A stretch of 64,000 nt of DNA from Boswellia sacra. Taxonomy: Eukaryota > Streptophyta > Magnoliopsida > Sapindales > Burseraceae. A program made the translations under genes and the position numbers. The DNA lies in contig SNVD02005116.1 of NCBI GenBank assembly GCA_013180625.2, positions 156,246 through 220,245 on the forward strand, in the 5' to 3' direction. Shown piece after piece: positions 22,561 through 34,100 of this stretch. A model generated the notes under the pieces. The model was not told where the DNA came from. It made no database searches and was given only the letters and a program-made list of their open reading frames with translations. Every line of letters starts with the position of its first letter. The stretch's first letter is position 1.

Positions 22561-25500
22561 ATAACCTATTTAATAAAGTAGATTGGTCCACTAACCCTGA
22601 ACGTAAGCAGACAAATTTTTTCAGACATGCATGACAACAGATGCGTAAGTGGCACCCAATTTGAATCACAAAAATGATCAAATGTCTAAAACACGACAAT
22701 ATGCATGCACCTTTGCGTCCAATGCATCTAAATGTTGCGCCAACAGTACAATGATTACAATTTCAACGGCTACTTGATTGTAAGCATAGCTATTAATTAT
22801 GTAAAAAAGATATGTTATCCCATTACACTAATTTCGGAAGCTTATTATTAGATGATAATAAAATTAAAAAATAATTTAATAACCTATTTAATGAAATAAT
22901 GAAAAATGATAATGATTGATTGAGAAAATTTAAAAAAATTGAAAAATTAACAATCTTTTACCGCATAATTAAATATTAATAGTTAGATATATTACTTCAA
23001 TAATATATCTGTTCTATAAAACTATTTTTCTTCGAAGTAATCTTTCTTCTTTACTTAAATTTAGTTATTGGATAATTACTGTATTATTTGCTAAAATAAT
23101 CTTATTTTATTTTTATTTTATATACTTAATAATAATATATGAAGTTGGTAGCTTAAAATATTTAAAATAAAACTTTTATTTTATTGATTTCAACTAATTA
23201 AAATGAAAAAAAATTTAAAATTTTTTAAAAGACATAATAAATTAAAAAGTCAAATTTTGAAAATGGCTTTAAATTTTAATAAAATCTTCACTTTTTAATC
23301 GCTTAATAAGTTGTGGATATATTAAATAAAATATAAATTATTAAGTAAATCAATTTGACAGCTTTATATTTTACTAAATACTGGTTGAATATATAAGATT
23401 TTTAGATAAGGAAATAACAAATCGTGGGATTTTGCTAGATATTGTGGAGTGATTTATTGATCTGTACAATTATATATGTATATCGAAGAAATAATGATAA
23501 ATTTAATATTGAAATATAAAAATTTTAGAATTTTGTTAGACAAATCCAACAAATTATGCTTATGTTCAACGCCGAAAATAATTTCTTAAATTTGATTTTT
23601 TTTTTAAGAAAAGGTTTTGATTTTTAGGTTATTGTCAATTAAATACCATATCGTACACTGGCAAAACGCAATTAATCGCTTGGACTTGGGGGGAAATACA
23701 GCGACACGGCCAAGGTTTGGGTTAAGTAATCTCACCCTCATAGTTTGGGAAGAGACATTTAGCCCCCACTTTAACACTTCCGTTAAAGGACATTTAACAG
23801 TATAAGGGTACTAAAATTTTTTTGCTATTGAATATTGAATAAGAAAATCATATTACAGTTATCTCACTCAACCCGTGATCTCTTCACTAAAACTAACCAG
23901 TGAACCACCCTAGCAATGTGACACTTAATGATATTGACTTACAATAATTTTATTTAACATAATATTAAATATAAATAATAAATTTTACAATTAAAAATAT
24001 AAGAAACATGCCATAGAGCTAATCATTTTAAAATTAAAAATAAACAATGTGAATCAAATAGTAGTAAAATTGTTGATTTAAAAGTTAAAAATATGTTGAT
24101 AATGACAAATAAATATTTTATAATTATAATAAACAGATTTATAATTAAAAATATAAGTTCATGATAATAAATAAATAATAAAAAATTTTTAATTTAAAAT
24201 ATATTGATGATGATAAATAAATAAATTAAAATTATAATAAATAGATTTATAAATTATAACATATTTATCATTTATTAAAATTTTATTTTTTAAATTAATA
24301 ATTTTTAAACATTTATTTATCATTTTTAACTTATATTTTTAATTATAAATATATTTATTATAATTTTAAGTTATTTGTTTATCATTATCCATATATATTT
24401 TAACTTTTAAATTAAAATATGTTAATTTAAAATATACTAATGATGATAAATAAATAATTTATAATTATAATAAATAGATTTATAATTAAAAATATAAGTT
24501 CATGATAATAAATAAATAATAAAAAAATTGTTAATTAAAAATGTATTGATGATAATAAATAAATAATTTAAAATTATAGTAAATAGATTTATGAATTATA
24601 AAATATTTATAATTTATTAAAATATTATCTTTTAAATTAATAATTTTATAACATTTATTTGTCATTATTAACTTATATTTTTAATTATAAATCTATTTAT
24701 TGTAATTTTAAATTATTTGTTTATCATCATCAATAAATATTTAATTTCATGATTTATATTCGATGTTTTATTAAATAAAATTATTGTAATTTGTTATTGA
24801 ATGTCACGTTACCTAGGTGATTTACAAGTTATTTTTAATTTAGAGGTCACAGGTTCAAAAGATAAGTATAATAGAATTTTTTTATTTAACATTTAATAAC
24901 AAAAAGACTTTAATAACCTTACACTATTAGATGTTCTTTAACAGAAGTGTTAAAACGGGAGTTAAATGTCACTTTTCGAACAAACAGACGTGAGATTGTA
25001 CTTAGTTCAAACCTTTGGGGTTGTCAGATTTTTCCCACTTGGACTATAGTGTATAATGTAGCACTTGAGATGACCAGAACTCTTTTTTATTTCTTCAATT
25101 ACTCCTACAGGTACAGAAGTTTTTTCCCACCTCAGATTTTATCCTCCGTTTCAATCAATTTTTTGTATTTCTACTCCATGTTTTTGCGTTGCTAATCGCT
25201 TTTGGTTGCTAATTTCCATTTGTTTCTCAAAACATGAAAAAATAACTACTTTTCCCTAGTTGTTCCGTTATTATCTCCGTTTGATTTTCATTGATCGCTT
25301 TGCTTTTACTCAGTTTTTCAAAACTTAAAAAAAAGGCATTGCTATTTCACTTGTTTTCCCTCCGAATCTATCCGCCGCTAATATTTCTAAATCTTTTTTC
25401 TTTCACTGAGTTTTTTAAAGTAGTTTCATACTTCATCGCTGCTGTGCTGCTACTCGTATATGCTGCGATTAAAAAGCGTAATATTGGCACCGTTTTGCCA
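22560..25500 (+). repeat. Orphan copy of the CNL gene's 5' flank and leader
   Basis: 22600-23686 aligns by eye with 36400-37600 (for example 'aatttcaacgg', 'atatgaagtt', 'ttttgaaaatgg', 'cgtacactg'), and 25046-25500 aligns with 37605-38025 (for example 'ttccctagttgttc', 'taaatcttttttctttc', 'gctgctactcgtatatgc'). The second block is the pyrimidine-rich leader just upstream of the CNL start codon. The homology stops near 25480 before any CNL coding sequence, so this is a promoter/leader duplicate without a gene. A transposon splits it at 23687-25037. Confidence 0.75.
23687..25037. mobile_element. Near-palindromic long-inverted-repeat transposon (MULE- or hAT-like, non-autonomous)
   Basis: It is bracketed by CTTGGACT at 23679-23686 and 25038-25045, and the related sequence at 37593-37600 has this octamer once, showing the empty site. 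Ends are TGGGGGGAAATAC and, reversed, TGGGAAAAATCTG. The inverted similarity continues far inward: for example 'acacttccgttaaaggacat' (from 23776) against the reverse of 24926-24960, and 'accctagcaatgtgacac' (near 23908) against the reverse of 24805-24825. The core is composed of A+T-rich blocks repeated directly and inversely. The 8-bp duplication favours hAT and the very long terminal repeats favour MULE/foldback; no transposase is present. Confidence 0.8.
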
Positions 25501-26046
25501 AAAGTCAACCCGCCCCTTCCCTTGTGTTAAGGCTGTATAAGCGAAGAAAGGGTGTAGTTTTGCTCCAGCAACACCAAATACTTAAAATTAAAATATGTAA
25601 TTTGAAGTTAAATAAACATTTAATTAAAATAATTTATTAAAATTAACTAAAAATTTAATAAATTATTTTAATTTTATATAAATATTTATATTACATAATT
25701 AAATTATAACTTTTAACAATTTATAAAAAAGTGAATATCTATCAATTAAATAATAATTATTTAGTTAAGGTTTTAAATTATTTAAATCAATTTAGTAATA
25801 GCATTTTAATTTAACTTTATTTGAAAATTTGTACAGTTTAATACTTTTACTATTTCGATAATATGTATTTTTTAAAGTTAATTGTTAATCTCAATTAATT
25901 AATTTTTATTGTTAATTAAAATTTTTATGATATTGCTTGTAAATTATTTTAGTTTATTTTACAAAAATTAATTCTATCCAATTCATTTTTTTTATCAAAC
26001 ACTATATTGTTTAATATTTACCTAATATAGTGACAAATCAAATACA
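25501..26046. other. A+T-rich non-coding DNA
   Basis: A short less A+T-rich piece (25480-25560) follows the end of the CNL leader homology, then A+T-rich sequence to the copia D insertion. No gene seen. Confidence 0.5.
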
Positions 26047-26051
26047 TATAG

Positions 26052-26610
26052 TGTTGAGTTTTGGCTCATATACAAGTGGTAGGGATCTCACATTGGTTAA
26101 GTAGCAAAGCTTGGGTCTCATGTGAGCTTATAAAAGAAGTCATGTGGGACATGTTTAAGTGCCCCATTGAAAGTATCATCCACCCCCTTATATTTGTAAG
26201 GTCTCACATATAAGACCTCATAGTTTAAGGACCTTTCATTAAGGACTTTAAAGTTTGTAATATTTGCTTTTTTCCCATTTTGTTTTGGGTATTTGTAGTA
26301 TTGCCTAATTGTTTGGGTAATTACAGTTCGGTCCAACTATTCGGGTAATTATAGTTTGGCCCAATAATTGTGGTACTTGTATTATGGTCTAAAAGTTTGT
26401 AATTCTCCTTGAAGATAGTGGAAGCTTCTTCAGCGGCGCCCGAGGACGTAGGTACTAATACCGAACCTCGTTAAATCTTAGTGTTCTTTCTATTTTGCAT
26501 TGTTGGTTGATTGGTTACCTCTTTAGTTGCTATTATATTCAATTATCTGGCATAGTTTGTGGTTGTGCATTTGGTTATTTTGTTGGTTTCACTTCCGCCT
26601 TTGCGCAAAA
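26052..26610 (+). repeat. 5' LTR of copia D
   Basis: Starts TGTTGAGTTTTGG and ends TTGCGCAAAA, where the other LTR ends GTGGAACA, so the terminal CA has mutated here. TATA box TATAAAAG at 26129-26136. Confidence 0.94.
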
Positions 26611-26612
26611 AT

Positions 26613-26624
26613 TGGTATCAGAGC
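26613..26624 (+). other. Primer-binding site of copia D
   Basis: TGGTATCAGAGC two bases downstream of the 5' LTR. Confidence 0.93.
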
Positions 26625-27026
26625 CTAAAGTTTTGGGTAGTGAGTGACTATTTCATTGAAGCACTTACTACTATTCTGGTCTGTTGAATTGGGATTATTA
26701 GTTATTGAATATAATAGTTTGTTTGGAGCTTAGTTATTGATGATTTGTGTATCGAGCTTATTTGTGAGAGGTAGTGATGGCATCATCGTCAACTGTAACA
26801 GAGAAGACAGTGACTGTGACCAATGCAAAAATAGATGTTGAAAAATTTGATGGTCGAAATAATTTCGGCTTATGGTAGAGTGAGGTGTTGGACGGATTGT
26901 ATCAGTAAGATTTGGATATTGTTCTAGAAGAAACAAAACCAGAAGATATCAGTGCAAGAGATTGGGACAGGCTGAATATAAAAGCTTGTGGGTTGATTCG
27001 CTCTTGCTTGTATAAAGAACAAAATT

Positions 27027-27375
27027 CACTACAAGAAAACCGCCGTAAAAGGTCTTTTACGGCGGTCCAACTGCGGTTTTAGACCGCCGTATAAAGGGCG
27101 CCGTAAAAGGCTTTTTTACTTTTTACCGCGGTTTTGGTCCACCGTAAAAATATTTTAACTGCGGTCCAGTCAACCGCCGTAAAAAGTTGTCGTATGGTGT
27201 AATTTTTTACGGCGGTTTTTTAAACCGCCGTAAAAATATATTAACCGCGGTTTTTCGAACCGCCGTAAATGTCTGCCTTATCTACGACGGTTTTTGTAAC
27301 CGCCGTAAATAGTTCGTTTATGTGTTGTCCCGTTATTTACGGCGGGTTTGAGTCCGCCGTAAAAAGTCCAGAACC
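27027..27375. repeat. Left terminal and subterminal repeats of CACTA 2
   Basis: About a dozen copies of (T)TTACGGCGG or its complement CCGCCGTAAA, in both orientations, following the CACTACAAG terminus. Confidence 0.88.
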
Positions 27376-27789
27376 CTTTTTTTTCCTCCTGGTGTTTTCC
27401 AGTGTTCTAATTAAAATTTTTGAAACCTGTTTGAAACCTGATTCATGGCATCCACAAGAATGTATTCGCATATAACTAACAAATAAATTGATATTGACAT
27501 AACACTTAAAAGTAAACATACATCCGCAAACATGAAAGAAATAAATTCATACATCCGCAAACATGAAAGAAAAAGTGGTGTACTAAGTTTATTTCCAATA
27601 AGTACAAAAGTCCAGAATAAGTGTACAAAGTTTTATTCCAATCAAGTCTTCATGTCAAAAAAACCTACACAAATAAAAGCAAAAATTAGTAAACTATTCA
27701 TAAGTTTAATGGAAATGTTCAAGTGAAAGCTACATGTCTTAAATTGATTTATTTGTAACTCACATGATAAATAAATTCATATATGTACC

Positions 27790-28510
27790 TAATGCTCCTC
27801 ATTTGTTGTTGCAGAGTCAATGTTGGCACGATTTTGATGTGCACTTGAAGCATCTGGAACCGGAGCCTAAAATATTTTGGAAGATTTAGAAAAGCTTATA
27901 ATCCTAAATAGTTTCAATCATCAACTTATGATTATTAAAAAAAAAAAAAACAAAGTAATCATGTTGTCACTTGGTACTAAATAGATTTAGACTCTATGTA
28001 CTAAATAGTTAGCAAATACAACTATATTGCCAAAGGCGAGTTCACAAACTTCATATCCTCCGACCTCCCTTCGTAACCAATCAACATTGAATTCCAAGAA
28101 ATCAAGTCATTACAAGCAATCTTGTCAAAAACCCTTCTAGCCCTAACAATATCACCACATTTTGCATACATGTCAACAAGCGCATTATGCACAAACTATC
28201 ATAACCAAACCCAAAATGCACCGCATCATGGTGCACCACCTCACAACCCCGAATCAAGCCAAGTCCAGCACAAGCAATTCACAATTAAAATCAGCAATCA
28301 AATCAATATCTCACCAACTTCATGAATTAGATAGCAACTCTTTCAATAACCACATATAGAGTAAATGAAAGTTAAGTGAATACCTGATGACGTATAGGTG
28401 GTGGCAACTGCTCTTCAATGTTTGAAAATTTCTGTTGTAAAAAGTTGTACAGCTGTGTATTGTAGTCCTTCAATTCTTTGTAAAAAGTTGACGTATAGGT
28501 GGTGGCAACT
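27790..28510 (-). pseudogene. Remnant of TNPA-like gene (last two exons) in CACTA 2
   Basis: 27790-27870 is the reverse complement of the last exon of the gene in CACTA 1 (8175-8255), and 28383-28480 of the end of its sixth exon (7760-7859). The intervening intron also matches except where a PPR fragment occupies it. A short segment containing 'gacgtataggtggtggcaac' occurs twice (28387 and 28490), marking a rearrangement at the end of the homology. Confidence 0.8.
28044..28273 (-). pseudogene. Captured fragment of a PPR-protein gene
   Basis: The minus strand translates to the typical plant PPR phrases HFGFGYDS, then after a small frameshift NALVDMYAKCGDIVRARRVF and NDLISWNSMLIGY. These are the conserved parts of P/L/S-type pentatricopeptide repeats, the organelle RNA-binding proteins of plants. 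About 75 codons are present, with no start or stop of their own. On both sides the sequence is transposase intron ('gaattgc' and 'gaactcgcc' edges), so the fragment was taken up inside the element. The parent gene cannot be named from here. Confidence 0.82.
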
Positions 28511-28664
28511 TCATGAATAGATTATAATTCTTAGTAATACACTATTGATACAATAATATTGCATAAAAAAAAATAGCATAACCAAAGGTTTTGAATAACA
28601 TATCACAAAAATGCTACAATACAGTTTTATTTGAAAAGTAAATAACAAGAGATTTTATCCTTAA

Positions 28665-28934
28665 TCATAGAGCTGAATATGTGGTTTCACTCGATGTAGA
28701 AGACTCACCAAGAAACTCTGATCTCAACTGCATAAGCAGCCTGCCCAGATAATTTAGGCCTTCACCTTCACGGCCTCCGCCCCAGAATAGATCATGCGGT
28801 GAAGCTTCAACAAGAACTGAGCCAGCAGTTGAGAGCAGCATAGAATTCAAATGAGGATAAATTGAGAATTTGCATTTCAATGCACTGTACGTAACATCAA
28901 TCTTTGCAGTTTCCCAATCCTTTCTCACCTGCAT
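28665..28934 (-). pseudogene. Captured last exon of a PYRR-like gene (NADAR / YbiA-like domain)
   Basis: On the minus strand the exon begins after an intron-like 3' splice site (GCAATGCAG, 28935-28943), reads VRKDWETAKIDVTY, then SVLVEASPHDLFWGGG and LNYLGRLLMQLRSE, and stops at TGA 28665-28667. The motif D-x-F/Y-W-G-x-G followed by N-x-L-G-x-L-L-M is diagnostic of the NADAR domain (DUF1768, YbiA). In plants this domain is fused to the C-terminus of the chloroplast riboflavin-pathway reductase PYRR; the agreement with that protein family from memory is strong. About 90 codons without a stop are kept, plus the probable 3' untranslated part. It is a transposon-borne copy, not the functional gene, as the catalytic upstream part is absent. 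Confidence 0.82.
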
Positions 28935-28944
28935 TGCACATAGG

Positions 28945-30560
28945 CCTCAGCTCACCATAGATAGCAAGGGAAACATCTGATGTTTAACTCAACAACACAT
29001 CATCGAGAAAAGTAGGCATGTATATTGAACAATTACTTTATGTCTCTCTGGAAAATTTAACGTCTCTAATTGGAATAAAAGTTCATTTTAAAAAGGAAAA
29101 AAAAAAGCATGGAATTTGCAAAAAGATTCATAAGTTTGGTTCACTCCTGTATTACTTGGAACATACATCAATGTAGAACATGAAATGCAAGCAAATCCTA
29201 CAAGACACTTGGGCTGGAATGTGGCATGATGGAGGTAGACTTCTTTGAATCATTAGGCAGAAGGCAGAACATAATAAGTTTTTGTGGGATCAGAACAATT
29301 TAAAATGTGTCTATTGTTCGTATATAATTCCTTTTGACCCATAATAATTATATGAAAGGAGTAAAGAACAATATCAATCCAACTTCACATCCTTAATGAT
29401 CATGCTACAAGAAGAATGAATAAAATGTAAGAGTTCTTCTTCTTGCATTTGTCTTTAGATGATGAATTGACTGTTCTTGATAAAGAAGAGGTATGGACTT
29501 CGCTTTTTGTTCAAACATATTATTTTATCCTTTATAGTTAAAGATGGGAATTATTAGGAATCCAGATGGTAAGATTCCAAATCAAAATGAATCATCATAT
29601 GGAATTGAAAGATAGAAATTAGCGAATAATATCAGAGTAAAATTTTATCTGTCCATATAGTTCACTTATAAGTACATATCGTTCAAATTTAGATTCTGCC
29701 TGTATTCAAGAAAAAAGGCTTCCTTCAACCTTCTACATGATTTTCCAGATAAACACTAATACATGACTATGTAACAGAACTAAAATCAACCTGCTATCAT
29801 ATATACATTTGAGCACTATGCCAATTCCCATATGCACTGCATAAATGGAGGAAACGCATTTAATCTAACAATAACAAAGTGAAGAAAACCCAAAATAAGA
29901 GGTGGCCACGATAGTGGACTTTGCATGGAGGCAGACGAGATATGTGTCTTGCTAAAGATCAGTTTTTGAGTTGGACCAAAAAAAAATTAAAAAAAGGACA
30001 CTCCGCATAGGAAGATGAAAAATCCAGTAAATGTGCTTTCATGACATTCAAATTCAGAAAGGAACTTTACCAAATTTATTAAGTATGGAAAATGAAAACC
30101 ATCTACCAGAAAAGAAAAAAAATAATCCTATTAGAACAATCTCAAATCTTAGATTCTATGCAAAATCATATCTTTTCAATTGCCATCAACAGCATGACCA
30201 TATCTTCATTGGCATACAACTGACGGGAAAACTATATTCATAACAAAAACATAAAGTTGTCATCATAATGCCCAAAAACAAAATTCATAACAAAAACATA
30301 AAGGAACAAACGAAAATTCATTAAAAATGAAAAAAACCCAGAAGCCAGAGCAACTTACTTAAAGCTGCCTTAGAGAAAAACAAGAAGCCCTCAAGTTCCA
30401 ACAGATGCCAGGTTCCGTTCACTTAATCAAATCACATCTAAGCACAAAACAACCATATCGATACACTTACAGAATTGAAACCGAAATTGAACCGAAATTG
30501 AAACCAGATTTTTAATTATTTCAATTATATTAATAATTATATCAATTGCAACAGAAATCG
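28945..30560 (-). other. Unassigned interior of CACTA 2, possibly captured introns
   Basis: No gene recognised. On the minus strand a small exon-like piece (30437 down to 30359) has a possible acceptor (TGCTTAG) and a good donor (GTAAGT at 30358), consistent with being part of a captured or chimeric transcript between the 5' exon at 30571-30960 and the PYRR-like exon. Confidence 0.35.
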
Positions 30561-30570
30561 ATACACTTAC

Positions 30571-30960
30571 AGTTAAGGGATCGAGAAGAGGAACCGAATC
30601 TGAGATTTTCTGCTTTTGAGCGGGCGAGACAGAGAGATCAAATGAAATTATTCTTCGATGAAGGCGCGATGAAGGGCGCGACGAAGGGCACGATGAAGGG
30701 GCGATGGAGGGTTCACTGTCTCCTCCATGTTGACTGGTAATGGAGGCTTCGGGGTTGGGAAAGCTACGTTTTTGGTTGATGTAGAAGCTGAAGCTGAAGC
30801 TGAAGCTGAAACTGAAAGCTTTTGTGCTCTTCTGGGTGGCGAGACAGACAAATACATGAAAGGGACGATGAAAGGCTCGATGAAGGAGACGATGAAGGGC
30901 GGGATTTTAGACTAAAATTTCGCAGAATTAGGGATTTGAGAGGCGGGAGCATGAAAGGGG
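30571..30960 (-). other. Possible captured 5' exon in CACTA 2
   Basis: Minus strand: an open frame 30857 to 30648 (69 codons, MYLSVSPPRRAQ..., rich in Ser, Ala and Thr, then PLPVNMEETVNPPSP), preceded by repeated CCTTTCATCGT-like blocks and followed by a donor GTAAGT at 30570. It contains a GAAGCT hexamer repeat (30786-30810) and 12-bp GATGAAGGGCGC-like repeats (30658-30695). The composition could fit an organelle-targeting leader, but I do not recognise the gene. Confidence 0.35.
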
Positions 30961-30984
30961 GGAACTAGAAAATTGATTTATATA

Positions 30985-31171
30985 CAATAACTTTACTGCG
31001 GGCCAGAAACCGCCGTAAAGCCCAAAAATTTTACTGCGGGCCTGTAGACTGCCGTAAAGTTCGAAAGCTTTACTGCGGGCCACTTGGCCCGCCATAAAAT
31101 TCGAATTTTTACCGCATTTCTTTTGGCCCGCGGTAAATGGGTGCAGTAAAAAACCCTTTTTTTTTGTAGTG
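30985..31171. repeat. Right terminal and subterminal repeats of CACTA 2
   Basis: Repeated TTTACTGCGGGCC blocks, each facing a partner such as GCCGTAAAG, then TTTTTGTAGTG. The motif variant (CTGCGGGCC) differs from the left end's ACGGCGGTT, so the two arrays have diverged. Confidence 0.85.
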
Positions 31172-34100
31172 AAAGTATCAGTTCATGAAAGAGACATCTG
31201 CACGCAAACTGTGGAAGGCACTAGAAAACAAATATATGAAGAAAAGCAATGAGAATCAGCTGTATCTATTGAAGAGATTGTTCCGTTTTAGTTAAAACCA
31301 GGTACGAGCATCAGTTCTCATATTGATGAGTTTAATAAGTTAATTGTTGATTTGTTAAACTTAGATGAAACCTTCAAAGATGAAATTAAGGCTATGTTAT
31401 TGATTGGCTTACTTCCGGATGAATTAGATCATTTATGCATTACTCTTATCCATGGGAAAGATAAACTGTCTTTTGAAGAAGTTTGTTCTGCTTTGTTGAA
31501 TTATGAAATTCGTAAGAAAGACCAAAGGGAACATAGGGATGAGTCAGTAGATGCATTGATAGTGAGAGGGCGTAGTCAAAGTAGGAAACCAGGAAAAAAG
31601 GGAAAAATCTTGGTCGATGGGTAGATTAAAAAAAGATGAGTGTGTCTTTTGTCGTGAGAAAGGGCATTAGAAGAAAGATTGTCCTAAGTTGAAAAAGAAA
31701 GATAAGGGCAAGGCTGTTTCTGATGCATGTGTTGTTGAGCGTGAGGATGATAGTGATTCAGATATATGTCTAGTTGGTCATCCATATACTTCTTGTTCTG
31801 ATGAGTGGATTATAGATTCGGGTTGTACTTATCATATGTGTCCACATAAGGAATGGTTCTTTCAGTTTGAAGAGCTTGATTGTGGAGTTGTGTATATGGG
31901 CAATGATGATATTTGTCATACTGCTGGGATAGGTTCGATCCGATTGAGAAATCATGATAGACTGACTAGAGTTCTGACAGATGTTCGGTATGTACCGAAG
32001 TTGAAGAAGAATCTCATCTCTTTGGGAGCCTTGGAATCTAAAGGTTGTGCTGTATCTATACGAGATGGTATTTTGAGAGTCACTTCAGGCGCTCTTGTGG
32101 TATTGAAAGGCATTAGAAGGAATAACTTGTATTACTATAATGGTAGTGCAGTTATTGGATCAACGGCTATAGTTTCTGATAATGATACAGATTCAGAGAT
32201 CACGAGATTGTGGCATATGTGATTGGGACATGCAGGTGAGAAAACTTTATTCAGTTTGGTGAAATGAGGCTTATTAAAAGGTGCAAAGACCTGCAATTTT
32301 TGTGAGCATTGTGTTATAGGAAAACAGAAGAGAGTGAAATTTGGCACCGCTATTCATAATATCAAGGGTATTCTTGATTATGTTCACTCAAATGTGTGGA
32401 GACCTACTAAAGCCGCATCGATGGGAGGTAGGCACTACTTTGTTACTTTTGTTGATGACTTTTTCAGAAGAACTTGGGTGTACTGTTTGAAATCAAAAGA
32501 TTATGTACTTAGTGCTTTCCTTAAATGAAAAAAGATGATTGAGACACAAACTGGTAAGAAGATCAAGTATCTCAGAATAGATAACGATAGTGAGTATTGC
32601 AGTGATCAGTTTTTGAAATTGTGTCAAGATGAAGGTATTGTACGTCATTTTACTGTTAGAGGTACACCAAAGAAGAATGGGGTGGCAGAACGCATGAACC
32701 GGACATTGCTGGAGAAAGTTCGGTGTATGTTGTCTAATGCTGTGTTGGGCAAGGAATTTTGGGCTGAGGTTGTGACTTATGCGTGTCATCTCATTAATCG
32801 TCTACCTTCAGCTGCTATTGGTGATAGAACTCCATTAGAGGTACGGTCTGGACAACCTGTTTCTGATTATGATTCTTTACATGTTTTTGGTTATACTAAA
32901 TATTATCATGTGAAAGAATCTAAGCTGGATCTTAGAGCCAAGAAAGCTATTTTCTTGGGATTTGCTTCTGGAGTAAAAAGATATCGTCTTTGGTGTCCTA
33001 GTTCGAGGAAGATTGTTTCCAACCGAGATGTGACATTTGATGAGTATTCAATGTTGAAGAAATCAGAAAACCAGACAAAGGTGAATGGTACTCCACAATA
33101 GGTGGAGCATACTTAGCAGCAGGTGGAGTTTGAAACGACGATATTGAACCCAATTAGATCTGTTGAGACAGATGATAGTACTTCTATGATAGAGGAAGAT
33201 TTGGGAGATTATGGTGATGGTTCTACTCAGGAACCTCAACAGCAACAAGAATCTATTGCAATTAATAGGCTAAGACGTGAGATTCGCAGACCTACTCTAT
33301 TTGCTGATATGGTGGCCTATGCAGTTCCAATTGTAGATGATGATATTCCTTTCACTTATAGAGAGGCAGTCAGATGTTCTGAAGTTGATAAGTGGAAGAC
33401 AACTATGAGCGAAGAGATGTAGTCTCTTCAGAAGAATGAAACTTGGGAGGTAGCTCAACTATCGCAGGGTAAAAAGGCAATTGGGTGCAAATAGGTATAT
33501 GCAAAGAAAGATGGATTTCCTGACAAGAATGACGTCCGCTACAAGGTAAGGTTGGTAGCTAAAGGCTACGTTCAGAGGGAAGGAATTGACTACAATGAGG
33601 TATTTTCTCCGGTTGTGAAACATTCTTCAATTAGAATTTTTTTGGCATTGGTAGCTTAGATGAATATGGAACTAGTTCAACTTGATGTAAAAACTACATT
33701 TTTACATAGTGACTTGGAAGAGGAAATCTATATGACTCAGCCAGAGGGATTCAAAGTTGCTGGTAAAGAAAATTTGGTACTGATAAGATCGCTTTATGGT
33801 TTGAAGCAATATTCGAGGCAGTGATACAAGCGATTTGATCGGTTTATGATGGATCAAAGGTATAAAAGAAGTAAATTTGATAATGGTGTGTATTTTCAGA
33901 GGCTACGTGATTGTTCTTTCATTTATCTACTCTTATATGTTGATGATATGTTGATAGCTTCGACGAATGTCGAAGAAATTGCAAAGTTGAAGACTCAGTT
34001 GAATCGAGAGGTTGAGATGAAAGATTTGGGCGAAGCTAAGAAGATACTAGGTATGGAGATTAGCAGAGATAGAGGGAGAATCAATATTTTTTTTGACTCA

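Larger units (their letters stand above)
27027..31171 (-). mobile_element. CACTA transposon 2 carrying captured host-gene fragments
   Basis: Starts CACTACAAGAAAACCG at 27027 and ends TTTTTGTAGTG at 31171, within the gag of copia D. Both ends carry subterminal arrays of ACGGCGGTT-like motifs as in CACTA 1. No transposase is encoded: only a truncated 3' end of the TNPA-like gene remains (27790-28510). The rest is foreign: a PPR fragment, a PYRR-like exon and unidentified sequence. No matching 3-bp target duplication was found (ATT before, AAA after), so one side has mutated. Confidence 0.9.

Noticed and set aside
26118..26336. Minus-strand open frame in the 5' LTR of copia D
   Set aside because: It is antisense to the LTR promoter and leader and encodes nothing recognisable.
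27024..31174. Three-base target duplication of CACTA 2
   Set aside because: The flanks read ATT and AAA, which do not match; boundaries rest on CACTA ends instead.
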